From positions 99,928 through 163,927 of the forward strand of contig NZ_PYMA01000013.1 of assembly GCF_003026495.1 (NCBI RefSeq): a stretch of 64,000 nt of DNA, written 5' to 3'. The stretch comes from Photobacterium sanctipauli (GTDB lineage Bacteria > Pseudomonadota > Gammaproteobacteria > Enterobacterales > Vibrionaceae). Below, one piece after another: positions 43,907-52,138 of this stretch. A program made the position numbers and the translations under genes. The notes beneath the pieces were generated by a model. It was not told the origin of the DNA. It saw nothing but the letters and a program-made list of their open reading frames with translations, and ran no database searches. Within the stretch, counting starts at the first letter, position 1, and the number at the start of each line of letters is the position of its first letter.

Positions 43907-44788
43907 TTACTTCTTAAGGTTAGTGAAGTAGTCGAAGATAACTGGTACGTCGTTGTTGCCCATACCTGCATCAACAGCAGCTTGTAGGCTAGTAGAAGTA
44001 CCTTCAGCGATAAGAGACTTGGTGCCTAGCTCTTCACATAGCGCCAGGAAGTAGCCTAGGTCTTTGTTTGCGTTAGCCACAGAGAAGCCTAGTTTTTCTT
44101 CGCCGTCTACCGCGTAGAACTTACAGAACTGCATGAACGGAGAGTTAGAAGGACCCGCTGACATGATGTCGAATAGTTGCTGACCGTCAACGCCGGCTAG
44201 CTTAGCAACTGCGAATGCCTGAGACATAGTGGCAACCGTTGTCATACCCATGAAGTTGTTCACAAGCTTAGTCACGTGGCCTGAACCTAGTGCGCCTAGG
44301 TGGAATACGTTCTCGCCTTGCTCGTCAAGCACTGGTTTCACTTTGTTGAACGTGTCGATGTCGCCAGCGGCCATGATGTTTAGTAGACCGTCTTTAGCGT
44401 GAGCTGGAGTACGGCCAAGCGGTGCGTCGATCATACCTGCGCCAATCTCTGCAAGGTCAGCACCGATCTTCTTAGTAGAAGCTGGGATAGAAGTACCGAA
44501 GTCGATTAGCGTTTTGCCTTCAGACATACCCGCTAGAATACCAGTTTCGCCGTAAACCACTTTCTCAACAACTTCAGATGTTGTTAGGCAAAGCATCACG
44601 ATGTCACTTTTCTCAGCTAGTTCTTTACCAGAAGCCGCTTCAGACGCATTGCCACGAGCTAGAACGGCTGCTACTGCATCTTTGTTAAGATCCATTACGT
44701 TAACTTCGTAACCACGGTTTTGAAGATTCTCAACCATGTTGCCGCCCATAAGGCCAAGACCGATGAAACCAATTACAGGTTTAGTCAT
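43907..44788 (-). CDS. GarR-like 2-hydroxy-3-oxopropionate / 3-hydroxyacid reductase
   Basis: 293-residue NAD(P)-dependent beta-hydroxyacid dehydrogenase. The Rossmann motif is GFIGLGLMGGNM (7-18); the substrate motif DAPLGRTPAHAKDG starts at 121, and the catalytic lysine is K174 (GSGHVTKLVNNF). Tartronate semialdehyde reductase and 3-hydroxyisobutyrate dehydrogenase are the closest families. Its codon use is strongly biased toward the set of highly expressed genes, more than its neighbours. An operator-like ATTGTATGAC site 23 bp upstream links it to the GntR regulon, so a final aldehyde reduction in sugar-acid breakdown is plausible. Confidence 0.88.
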   Translation of the reverse strand: MTKPVIGFIGLGLMGGNMVENLQNRGYEVNVMDLNKDAVAAVLARGNASEAASGKELAEKSDIVMLCLTTSEVVEKVVYGETGILAGMSEGKTLIDFGTSIPASTKKIGADLAEIGAGMIDAPLGRTPAHAKDGLLNIMAAGDIDTFNKVKPVLDEQGENVFHLGALGSGHVTKLVNNFMGMTTVATMSQAFAVAKLAGVDGQQLFDIMSAGPSNSPFMQFCKFYAVDGEEKLGFSVANANKDLGYFLALCEELGTKSLIAEGTSTSLQAAVDAGMGNNDVPVIFDYFTNLKK

Positions 44789-44810
44789 TTCAGACTCCTA
44801 ATAAAATACT

Positions 44811-44823
44811 ATTGTATGACTAT
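44811..44823 (+). promoter_or_regulatory. Operator-like site, copy 3
   Basis: ATTGTATGACTAT, sharing ATTGT-N2-GAC-N-A with the palindrome at 40931; 23 bp upstream of the GarR-like start. Confidence 0.5.
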
Positions 44824-45225
44824 ATGGCTTATAGAATATACGCCTCCCAGTATTAAAGCAATCTTAGAATACGAGGAAATATTCTCCAGTGTTGCGTTTT
44901 TTGATCTGCGTCCACTATAACTATTTGATCTTTATGGATGCGACGGGGCTGGTTAGCAGGCAAGAAATTGTAACCAATGATGTGCCTATTCCCTGCTTTC
45001 CGATAGCAGGGGTATGGGATAGCATGATTCAGCAGTAGGAAATGGACGTACTGAGAAGCCGTGCTTTTTTCATCATTAGCGAGAAGCGGCAGCTTTCGTT
45101 TAGTACCAGAACATCGCCAGGCCTATAACCCAACACGGCATGATGCCGCCCTAAGTTATTGTAAATAAACAGAATAAACAACTGCCCTGTAATGTGTCTT
45201 TAGCCGTCAATTCAAATTTACCTTT

Positions 45226-45238
45226 CTTGTCATACAAT
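45226..45238 (-). promoter_or_regulatory. Operator-like site, copy 4
   Basis: Reads ATTGTATGACAAG on the minus strand; its first ten bases are identical to copy 3 in opposite orientation. It lies 100 bp upstream of the SDR start. Confidence 0.5.
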
Positions 45239-45337
45239 AATACCGTATAGTTAGTGGCGAAGGTGCTACTAACGTGAATGGTTAACTGTGTTAACCCCTA
45301 TGGCACAACCTTTAACTAACTCATAGAGAACATCAAA

Positions 45338-46093
45338 ATGTCTAAAAAAATTGCATTTATCTCTGGCGCAACGGGTGGTATCGGTTTCCAAGTTGCTAAA
45401 CGTCTTGGTGAAGATGGCTATACTGTGGTTCTTAACGGTATCGAAGCAGATAAAGGCGCAAGCTGCGTTGCTGTGCTTAAAGAAGCTGGCATCGATGCTG
45501 AATACCGTGGTTTTGACGTTACTGACGAGCATGCTGTTACTGAAAACATCAACGCGATCGGTGAAAAATACGGTCATATCGATGTGGTCGTGAACAATGC
45601 GGGTGGCCTAGGTGGCCGTAGTCCAATCGAAGGCATGGAAACCGAGTTCTTCCGCAAGGTAATGGCACTTAACCTAGATAGCGCTTTCTTCGTATCACGC
45701 GCTGCTATCCCATTCCTTAAAAAATCTGACAACGCGTTTATCATCAACTTCACATCTAATGCGGCTTGGAACGCAGGTGGCCCGGGTGCTGGTATCTACG
45801 GTACATCAAAAGCGGCTGTACATACTCTAACGCGCGCATTGGCTAAAGAATTGGCACCTGCTAGCATCCGTGTTAACGCGGTATCGCCTGGTACAATCGA
45901 CACCCCGTTCCATGCGCAAATCAAAGCAACGAAGCCAGAAGTCTTCGCTTCATGGGCAGACAGCATCATGCTTGGTCGTCTTGGCCAGCCAGAAGAAGTG
46001 GCGTCTGCAATCTCCTTCCTAGTGAGCAAAGACGCATCGTTCATCACCGCTGAAACACTGCAAATTGGCGGTGGTCAGGCGCTAGGTATTTAA
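45338..46093 (+). CDS. Short-chain dehydrogenase/reductase (FabG-like)
   Basis: 251-residue classical SDR: cofactor motif SGATGGIG (9-16), NNAGG (86-90), catalytic S140, Y154 and K158 (YGTSK), and the C-terminal ETLQIGGGQALGI tail. Probably interconverts a hydroxyl and keto group of a sugar acid or alcohol. Codon bias is strong, as in the divergent GarR-like gene, and the two share operator-like sites, so they are likely induced together. Confidence 0.9.
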   Translation: MSKKIAFISGATGGIGFQVAKRLGEDGYTVVLNGIEADKGASCVAVLKEAGIDAEYRGFDVTDEHAVTENINAIGEKYGHIDVVVNNAGGLGGRSPIEGMETEFFRKVMALNLDSAFFVSRAAIPFLKKSDNAFIINFTSNAAWNAGGPGAGIYGTSKAAVHTLTRALAKELAPASIRVNAVSPGTIDTPFHAQIKATKPEVFASWADSIMLGRLGQPEEVASAISFLVSKDASFITAETLQIGGGQALGI

Positions 46094-46201
46094 TACTAGA
46101 TATTTAATAATCAGGTACTTAAGACCAGTACTTAAGAGCAGCCACTGGGCGGCTTACTTTAATGCAAATGCTAAGCTGACATAGCCGGTGCTGAAAAACT
46201 A

Positions 46202-46240
46202 AAAACGCGGCAACGACTCGATGAATCGTTGCCGCGTTTT
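46202..46240. terminator. Bidirectional terminator
   Basis: A 15-bp perfect stem AAAACGCGGCAACGA / TCGTTGCCGCGTTTT with a 9-base loop, between the SDR gene and the convergent MarR-CDF operon. Confidence 0.9.
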
Positions 46241-46300
46241 GTTATTCGTCCTTGGCTCTTAGGTTCTGGTTTCTCGAATATTGTTTATTCAAGCGGGAAA

Positions 46301-46717
46301 CTAAAACTCGCGGTTCATCTCCCCAAGGCATTGAAGCAGTACTTCGGCTTGCTCGGGGCTGATGTTTCTGGTCAGGTCTTTGACCAGCTCGAGGTGCAGC
46401 TGGTTGTGCTGCTGGTGGATAGCTTGGCCTGCTTCGGTCAGTTCAACCACAATGGCCCGCCTGTCTTCCGAGTGAGGACGGCGAACAATCAAACCAGCCT
46501 TGACGAGCTTTTCGACTTGTACGGTCAGGGTGCCTGTGGTGATCCCCAGTTTTTCTGCCAGCTCTTTCATCCTTAAAGCACCATGGCTCCCCAGCACCTC
46601 GATGGTGTGGGTTTGGGCAAGGGAGTAGCCTGTTTCTTTTACTACAGATTGCTCCCATGAAGACATCTTGTCGTAGAACTCGGTCAGAGTCTGGTTCAAT
46701 TTTTCTAGGTTTTGCAT
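46301..46717 (-). CDS. MarR-family regulator
   Basis: 138-residue winged-helix regulator. The recognition region is ALRMKELAEKLGITTGTLTVQVEKLV, and the wing is IVRRPHSEDRRAIVVELTEAG, where the DxRR motif is standard for MarR. Its start overlaps the end of the CDF exporter gene by 13 bp, so both are read from one promoter in front of the exporter. Three palindromes there are its probable binding sites. A metal-sensing AdcR-like role is possible; some His, Cys and Glu ligands would be needed and are not obvious. Confidence 0.88.
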   Translation of the reverse strand: MQNLEKLNQTLTEFYDKMSSWEQSVVKETGYSLAQTHTIEVLGSHGALRMKELAEKLGITTGTLTVQVEKLVKAGLIVRRPHSEDRRAIVVELTEAGQAIHQQHNQLHLELVKDLTRNISPEQAEVLLQCLGEMNREF

Positions 46718-47628
46718 AAGGCCGTAGGATGAACTTCAAGAGTAAGGTGACAAATCTTATCAAACTTAGCGAGCAATTGTTTATATTCAGCTAGGCTTTT
46801 GTCGCTATGCGACTCGATAGTAATCGCTGCTGAGTAATGGTGGCCGCTAATTTTCCAGATATGCAGATCTTTCACTGTGGCAAACGGAGCCAGGGCTTCG
46901 ACAACCTGTTGGCGATATTGCTGATCGATATTTTCATCCAATAACACCGGACTGGTCTGTTTCATCAGGCTCAGTGTCCATTTACCTATCACTAAAGCGC
47001 CCACCATACCCATCAGGGCATCGAGCCAATGCCACCCATAGAACTTACCAAATAGTAACGCGACGATAGCCAGCAGTGATGTCAGGGTGTCGGCAAGTAC
47101 ATGTAGGTAAGCCGCTCGCAAGTTGTGGTCATGGTGGTGTTCCCCGTGCGAGTGGCTGTGTGAGTGATCATGCGAATGATCATGGTGGTGATCCTGGAGC
47201 AGGAACATGCTGGCGACATTCACCGTTAACCCGATGATGGCGACAAAGATAGCTTCATTGAACTGGATGGCTTGAGGGTTGAAGAGGCGATGGATTGATT
47301 CGCCAAACATGACTAAGGCAACAATACCAAGGGCGATGGCGCTGGTGTAACCACCCAGCACGCTGACTTTGCCCGTGCCGAAAGAAAACCTGTCGTTATC
47401 GGCGTTCTTTTTGGCATAGCGGTAAGCGAAAAGGGTAATACAAAAGGCGGCAGCATGGGTACCCATATGCCAGCCATCCGCGAGTAGTGCCATCGAGCCG
47501 TATACCGTGCCCGCAACAATCTCGACCACCATAGTAACGAGGGTAAGCAAGAGGACATAGAAAGTCCGCTTTTCACCGCGATGATTGTGGGCGGTGAACT
47601 CATGTTTGTGTGCTGCTGAAAACTGCAA
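46705..47628 (-). CDS. Cation diffusion facilitator (DmeF/ZitB-like) metal exporter
   Basis: 307-residue inner-membrane proton/metal antiporter with six helices. Metal-site motifs are SMALLADGWHMGTHA (TM2; H and D ligands) and YLHVLADTLTSLLA (TM5). The loop between TM4 and TM5 is His-rich (DHHHDHSHDHSHSHSH), which points to Zn, Co or Ni. The N-terminus HKHEFTAHNHRGE resembles the DmeF subgroup. First gene of an operon with the MarR regulator, giving a self-contained metal-resistance unit. Confidence 0.9.
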   Translation of the reverse strand: MQFSAAHKHEFTAHNHRGEKRTFYVLLLTLVTMVVEIVAGTVYGSMALLADGWHMGTHAAAFCITLFAYRYAKKNADNDRFSFGTGKVSVLGGYTSAIALGIVALVMFGESIHRLFNPQAIQFNEAIFVAIIGLTVNVASMFLLQDHHHDHSHDHSHSHSHGEHHHDHNLRAAYLHVLADTLTSLLAIVALLFGKFYGWHWLDALMGMVGALVIGKWTLSLMKQTSPVLLDENIDQQYRQQVVEALAPFATVKDLHIWKISGHHYSAAITIESHSDKSLAEYKQLLAKFDKICHLTLEVHPTALCKT

Positions 47629-47643
47629 AACGCGACCTATTTA

Positions 47644-47718
47644 GTTTGATTGTCAAGATATTTGAATGCCAATTTAGTTTGATTGTCAAACATTGTCAAT
47701 GTTGTTTGATGGTCAAAC
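47644..47718. promoter_or_regulatory. Array of three palindromic MarR operators
   Basis: GTTTGA-N3-TCAAAC occurs at 47677-47691 and 47704-47718, and in near-perfect form at 47644-47658. Two of the copies are preceded by TTTA and the third is followed by TAAA, extending the symmetry. Centres are 33 and 27 bp apart. The array lies directly upstream of the CDF start. Confidence 0.8.
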
Positions 47719-47776
47719 TAAATATTATAGGGTAGCTACCCTAAGCTTAAATCTGTCGTGGCGATGGGTGTCGAAT

Positions 47777-47806
47777 AAAAAACGCCTGGCTGAGAACAGC
47801 CAGGCG
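47777..47806 (-). terminator. Terminator of the MerR gene
   Basis: Stem CGCCTGGCTG / CAGCCAGGCG with a 4-base loop; on the minus strand it is followed by six T. Confidence 0.9.
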
Positions 47807-47857
47807 CAGGACGTTTTAGGAGGAAGGCAAAGCTATTACAAAAGCTGTGACAAAAAG

Positions 47858-48373
47858 CTATGACAATTGGCGTATCCGCTCGATTTCATCAGTATCAATA
47901 CCGAGCGATTCGAGAAATTGCTGGTGGGCTTGTGGCTCCATCTTCTCGAACTGGATGTGCCAGTTCGTCATGTCTTCTTCGCTCATGCCCGAGGCGGCGA
48001 GCAAGGCAGTCCACTTTTCTTTCGTCAGCATCCCCGATGTCAGCAATGATGGCTGGTTGAGTGTAGCCACGATGGCGCTTTGCTGCTTGCGCAACCGCTG
48101 TATTTCGCTCTCCAATGCATTGAACTGATCAGTCAGCAATTGCTGCTGGCTTTGCTCGCACTGGCTATCTAGCAGCGGGGCAATGTCTTCAACCGGAATA
48201 CCAAATGAGCGGTAGGACAAGATGCTTTCCAGCCGCTTGATTTCCTTGTCGCCGTAATAACGGTAGCCATTGTCTGCCCGTTGGGCGGGTTGCAATAGGC
48301 CTGCTCGTTCATAGTAGAGCACCGTGGTACGCGAAACGTTGCAGTGTTTGGCCAGTGCAGTGACGGTCAGCAT
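47858..48373 (-). CDS. MerR-family regulator
   Basis: 171-residue regulator with an N-terminal MerR helix-turn-helix (VTALAKHCNVSRTTVLYYERAG, wing NGYRYYGDKEIKRLE) and a long coiled-coil dimerisation helix (about 80-115). The C-terminal 60 residues have no cysteine pair, so it is not a metal sensor of the MerR/CueR kind; a TipAS-like or small-molecule effector domain is more likely. It starts 12 bp after the EamA stop on the same strand and is probably co-transcribed with it. Confidence 0.88.
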   Translation of the reverse strand: MLTVTALAKHCNVSRTTVLYYERAGLLQPAQRADNGYRYYGDKEIKRLESILSYRSFGIPVEDIAPLLDSQCEQSQQQLLTDQFNALESEIQRLRKQQSAIVATLNQPSLLTSGMLTKEKWTALLAASGMSEEDMTNWHIQFEKMEPQAHQQFLESLGIDTDEIERIRQLS

Positions 48374-48385
48374 GGTAAAGGCCCC

Positions 48386-49324
48386 TTAGTTATCGGCGCG
48401 AGCATTGGGTCTTATTGCCTTGTATAGGTATGGGATCGCGACACTGGAAATCAGTACGGCAGCCCCCAAAAAGGCAATGGAATTCGGTATTTCCGCAAAC
48501 AGCAGATAGCCAAGTGCGATTGAGTAAAGAATACTGATGTATTCAACATTGGCAATGACATTTGCCTCTCCCCATTTGTATGCCGACACCCCGAACCACT
48601 GGGCAACTGACGAGATAGCCCCGACCAAAATCAGCAGGCACAGCTCATTGAATGTTGGCCATTGCCAGCTATAAAGGCTTGGGATCAGGGCAAGCAGCCC
48701 TACAAAGATGGCTTGATAGGCTAACAGGGTAATTCTAGGCTCGGTTTGCGCGACTTTCCTAACGCACACCACCGCCGTGGCAGCCCCCAGCGCGCCAAGG
48801 GCACCGAGCACAATATAGAAAAACGAGGCATCGGCAAAGTTGGGCTGCACTATCAGCATCACGCCAAGAAAGCCGACCAAGATGGTAAACCAGCGTGAAG
48901 CCGACACCGCTTCTGACAAACACATTCTTGATATCAAGGCGACAAACAGTACCTGCAAGAAGCCAATTGCCTTGGCGTCGGCGAGCGGGATATTACTGAC
49001 CGTCACAAAGCCGAGGTACAAGGCGAAGAAGGCGCCGGTGATCCGAAGCAGGTGCAGTTTGACCTTCTTGGGCTTTAGCAGAACGGGAATATTGGCCTTG
49101 ATGGCAGGCATCAGGATCGCGAGGAAGACGACCTGGCGAAACAGCAAGATCTGGAAAGTGTCGATGGTGCTGCTTAGCATTCGGACCAGCACCCCGACCA
49201 CTACAAATAGCCCGGTTGAAACCAAGGCAAGCAAAATGCCCTTAAGGTAATTAGGTATGGCATCAAACATCGCCATGACAGGTTGGAAGGTGGTTTTGAA
49301 ACTAGAAAGAGTAGAGTGTGACAT
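48386..49324 (-). CDS. EamA-family (DMT superfamily) transporter
   Basis: 312-residue carrier with ten predicted helices and two EamA repeats (GILLALVSTGLFVVVGVLVRML; FNELCLLILVGAISSVAQWFG). An N-terminal cytoplasmic extension of about 28 residues precedes the first helix. Followed by the MerR gene on the same strand. RarD/RhaT-like relatives export amino acids, purines or S-adenosylmethionine; the substrate here cannot be read. Confidence 0.87.
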   Translation of the reverse strand: MSHSTLSSFKTTFQPVMAMFDAIPNYLKGILLALVSTGLFVVVGVLVRMLSSTIDTFQILLFRQVVFLAILMPAIKANIPVLLKPKKVKLHLLRITGAFFALYLGFVTVSNIPLADAKAIGFLQVLFVALISRMCLSEAVSASRWFTILVGFLGVMLIVQPNFADASFFYIVLGALGALGAATAVVCVRKVAQTEPRITLLAYQAIFVGLLALIPSLYSWQWPTFNELCLLILVGAISSVAQWFGVSAYKWGEANVIANVEYISILYSIALGYLLFAEIPNSIAFLGAAVLISSVAIPYLYKAIRPNARADN

Positions 49325-49519
49325 AGTTGCTCTCCGTTGGTACGGCGAACATTATCAACCCTACACTTGTAGACGGGTCAATTTGGTGATTCTGGTCATA
49401 TGTATTTGTGCCCCAGGTATAGCAGGCCGATGTTTATTTTATTGGGATATGCTAACCATTCATGTTTGCTCACTCGCTATCATTGCTGATTTACATCCGT
49501 TCTTTAGGAAATTAATACA

Positions 49520-49978
49520 ATGAATAAGACCAAGGTATTGTTGGTTACAGGAGCATGCTTGCTTGCCGGGTGTGAGGCAACGGTAGATTCGGTAGAAAGG
49601 CCGTCGGCAAAGATGTTTCCAGAGATTGAGGGCCAAAAACGCCACGTATTTTACGTTGATCCTGTATCAAATGAGCAAGACAAGCGTGTTGAGATTATTG
49701 CAGGCAAACAAATGCTGGTGGATTGTAATCAGGTAATGCTATCTGGCCAAGTTGTTGAGCATAACCTTAAAGGCTGGGGCTACCGTTATTACCAAGTCGA
49801 GGGGTATACCGGACGCGGTGGGCAAACATTGATGGCTTGCCCCGAGAATTCAGAACAAGAAAAGTTCATTAAGCTAAATAGCAAAGATCTCTACCGCTAC
49901 AACAGCAAGTTGCCAATAGTTGTATATGCTCCAGAGGAGTTGGAGGTGAGCTTCCGTATTTGGTCCGCTGAAAGCTAA
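49520..49978 (+). CDS. Ecotin-family serine protease inhibitor, lipoprotein form
   Basis: 152-residue inhibitor of trypsin-fold proteases. The fold signature is clear: QKRHVFYVDP, VDCNQVMLSGQ, LKGWGYRYYQVEGY, LMACPENSEQEKFI and YRYNSKLPIVVYAPEELEV, nearly as in E. coli ecotin. The disulfide cysteines (DCN and ACP) are kept. By alignment the P1 residue is Leu (QT-L-MAC) rather than Met84. Two oddities: a lipobox (LLAGC, Cys18) makes it membrane-anchored, and the C-terminus stops at RIWSAES, lacking the last 8-10 residues that form the dimer strand in E. coli ecotin. Confidence 0.9.
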   Translation: MNKTKVLLVTGACLLAGCEATVDSVERPSAKMFPEIEGQKRHVFYVDPVSNEQDKRVEIIAGKQMLVDCNQVMLSGQVVEHNLKGWGYRYYQVEGYTGRGGQTLMACPENSEQEKFIKLNSKDLYRYNSKLPIVVYAPEELEVSFRIWSAES

Positions 49979-50032
49979 CTGGATTGTTGAAGGCTTAGAG
50001 CTTCAGCTTTGCGAAGGTGCCTAAAATAAAAA

Positions 50033-50055
50033 GATGCTGGCAGTTAGCCAGCATC
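50033..50055 (-). terminator. Terminator of the putrescine carbamoyltransferase gene
   Basis: Stem GATGCTGGC / GCCAGCATC with a 5-base loop; minus-strand tail CTTTTTATTTTAG. The plus-strand side lacks a T-run, so it mostly serves the gene ending at 50086. Confidence 0.85.
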
Positions 50056-50085
50056 TTAAGCCAGAGGAGGGGGAGCCCGGGAAAG

Positions 50086-51132
50086 TTATAGGGTACCCAA
50101 GAAATCCTCTATTTTTTGTTTGTGCTGGGCGGCTGTTGCCTTGCTCGGTTGCTGGATGTGTTTGTGAGTGAAGTAAACCAACAATGCCATTTGAGCGGTT
50201 AGGCGGTTTTCTGCTTCATCGAAAATCAATGAGCGCGGGGACTCCATCACTTCACGGGTACATTCGCGTTGGTCATTGGCAGGTAGGCAGTGCATGAACA
50301 TGGCTTGCGGGCCAGCTTTGTCCATCATGTCTTGGGTGACCACATACTCAGGGATAAAGGTTGATAGACGGATTTCTTTTTCGTCTTCTTGGCCAAACCA
50401 GTAGAAGCTATCGGCAACAATGATATCGCAGCCTGCCACTTCATCGGTGTTGTCGGTGATAACCAGCTTCCCGCCCGACATCTCGCAGTTGTCCAATGCG
50501 ATGTCTACCCACTTCTGCGGTGCTTTAAAGCGCTCTGGGCAGATGTGCTTGAACGTCATGCCGAACTTGGTACACGCAAACATTAGCGATGAAGCAACGT
50601 TGGTGGCATCGCCCACGAAGGCCACGGTGAGGTCGCCTAGCGATTTGCCTTCAGGTAAGTGCTCGACCATGGTGAACAAGTCGGCCATGATTTGGGTTGG
50701 GTGTAGCCAATCACACAGGCCGTTAATCACAGGCACGCTAGCTTGCTCCGCAAGGCCTGCCACGGTGCTGTGGTCGTCAACGCGAGCCATGATCACGTCC
50801 ACCATGCGAGAAAGTACCCGGCCAGTATCTTCTAGTGATTCCTTGGCGCCTAGGTGGATATCTTTCGGTGATAGGAATAAAGCGTGGCCGCCCAGCATGG
50901 TCGCTGCTGTTTCGAACGAGACGCGGGTGCGGGTTGAAGGCTGTTCGAAGATCATTGCCACCGATTTGCCTTTGAATAGCTGTGGCAGGGCGTTGTCACG
51001 GCGAGCTTGCTTTAGCATTGCCATTAATTCAAGAATGTCACTTAGCTCTTTTTTGGTGTAGTCCTGAGTTTTAAGGAAATGACGAAGACCTTCTTTGTTT
51101 AAGTTGGTTGCACTTGAAGATGGCATTTTCAT
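50086..51132 (-). CDS. ptcA: Putrescine carbamoyltransferase
   Basis: 348-residue transcarbamylase that converts N-carbamoylputrescine plus phosphate to putrescine and carbamoyl phosphate. Carbamoyl-phosphate motif S66-T-R-T-R70 and HPTQ (144-147) are shared with ornithine transcarbamylase. The stretch ARVDDHSTVAGLAEQASVPV and the MVEHLPEGKSLGDL and GDATNVASSLM segments follow Enterococcus PTC rather than ArgF. HCLPAN lies near the C-terminus, with a long C-terminal helix typical of PTC. Presence of agmatine deiminase, carbamate kinase and an antiporter nearby supports the call. It has its own promoter, since a terminator separates it from the TetR gene. Could be misannotated as argF. Confidence 0.88.
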   Translation of the reverse strand: MKMPSSSATNLNKEGLRHFLKTQDYTKKELSDILELMAMLKQARRDNALPQLFKGKSVAMIFEQPSTRTRVSFETAATMLGGHALFLSPKDIHLGAKESLEDTGRVLSRMVDVIMARVDDHSTVAGLAEQASVPVINGLCDWLHPTQIMADLFTMVEHLPEGKSLGDLTVAFVGDATNVASSLMFACTKFGMTFKHICPERFKAPQKWVDIALDNCEMSGGKLVITDNTDEVAGCDIIVADSFYWFGQEDEKEIRLSTFIPEYVVTQDMMDKAGPQAMFMHCLPANDQRECTREVMESPRSLIFDEAENRLTAQMALLVYFTHKHIQQPSKATAAQHKQKIEDFLGTL

Positions 51133-51460
51133 AATGGATTCCTTTTATATATTTAGTAGCAGAGCAATCAATTAGAGAGATATTTATCTGAGGGAGAGGT
51201 TAATTCTTATCCCCCTTTGGATGGCTCTATTATTACTAGCGCCGGGGATGAATTCTTAAACTAGAATCACTAATCGGTTCATGCTAAATAAATGCCTGTT
51301 GCTTCCTGATTAATGTCACAAACGAGATAACGTGAAGAGAATATTTTTCGATATTTGATTCTGGTATTAAATATTAGGCATACTTTTGAAGTAATAAATA
51401 AAAAGCCCGAACCAAGTAGGTACGGGCTTTAAATTCAATGCAAAGCAAGTCATAGCCAAA
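51133..51460. other. Intergenic region between ptcA and the TetR gene
   Basis: 328 bp holding the ptcA promoter and, at its right end, the terminator of the TetR gene. An ATTCT-N6-AGAAT dyad (51252-51267) is the only symmetrical element noticed. No gene. Confidence 0.5.
51402..51430 (-). terminator. Terminator of the carbamate kinase-TetR operon
   Basis: Stem AAAGCCCG / CGGGCTTT with a 13-base partly paired loop; minus-strand tail TTTTTATTTATT. Confidence 0.85.
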
Positions 51461-52084
51461 CTAATTTAAGAGAGTCTCACTATTTATCCTGTGCAAGTTC
51501 TTCGGTAGGTAAGTGCCTAGATAAGCTTCGGTTAATACTATTGCCTCCCTTGCCATCTCTGGTGGAATATCGCCATTTTCGCGGTAATTCATTGAATACA
51601 CCTTATCGGCGACTTGAAGTGCAATGGCAAAGATGTTGACGTCTTTGGGGAGCTCGGGCAGGACAAAATAGCGCCGGTATATTGCCTCTACATGCTCGGC
51701 CAACAAGAGGTCGTTTTGGGCATCGGCATGGCGAATGGACGTGTAGGTGTGTTGACCTAGTAATATGCGTTGGACAAGGGGGTTACTGCGGTAATAATCG
51801 ATGAACCCCTGCTCTATCATCCGGTTGATATCGCTCCAGTGGTGAATGGCCTCGGGCTTTACTGCGTTGTCGAGCACTTGGGTGAAGTCAGCAAAAATGT
51901 CTTTCATCAGCTCATAGAGCAGCGCTTCGATATTGGGGTAGTGGTGGTAAACCGTTGAAGCCGCAATGGCGGCTTCTTTGGCGACATCGTAGATTGAAAT
52001 CGAATTAATATCCCGTTGGGCAACCAGCTGGGTGATTGCTGTGTGTATCCGTTCCAACCGTTGCTCTGTCGATTCTCGCTTCAT
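51461..52084 (-). CDS. TetR-family regulator of the agmatine genes
   Basis: 207-residue regulator. Helix-turn-helix at about 24-66 (SISIYDVAKEAAIAASTVYHHYPNIEALLYELM), then a helical ligand domain. It lies 54 bp downstream of the carbamate kinase gene on the same strand and inside the agmatine cluster. It is probably the agmatine- or N-carbamoylputrescine-responsive repressor, like Pseudomonas AguR, which is also a TetR protein. The operator is not certain; an inverted repeat at 53127-53161 is a candidate. Confidence 0.87.
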   Translation of the reverse strand: MKRESTEQRLERIHTAITQLVAQRDINSISIYDVAKEAAIAASTVYHHYPNIEALLYELMKDIFADFTQVLDNAVKPEAIHHWSDINRMIEQGFIDYYRSNPLVQRILLGQHTYTSIRHADAQNDLLLAEHVEAIYRRYFVLPELPKDVNIFAIALQVADKVYSMNYRENGDIPPEMAREAIVLTEAYLGTYLPKNLHRINSETLLN

Positions 52085-52138
52085 GCTGGTTCCTTGCTTC
52101 GCTCTATTTTGCTTATCATCATGCCATCAGCATTGGGC

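Larger units (their letters stand above)
44789..45337. other. Divergent control region between GarR-like and SDR genes
   Basis: 549 bp with no gene. It holds two facing copies of the GntR-type motif near its two ends (44811-44823 and 45226-45238), so both genes are probably co-regulated. The middle (about 44930-45180) contains a small GC hairpin CGGCATGATGCCG near 45134-45146 but nothing I can name. Confidence 0.5.

Noticed and set aside
50086..51132. Anabolic ornithine carbamoyltransferase (argF)
   Set aside because: Shares the fold and STRTR motif, but the segments after residue 110 and the agmatine gene context follow putrescine carbamoyltransferase.
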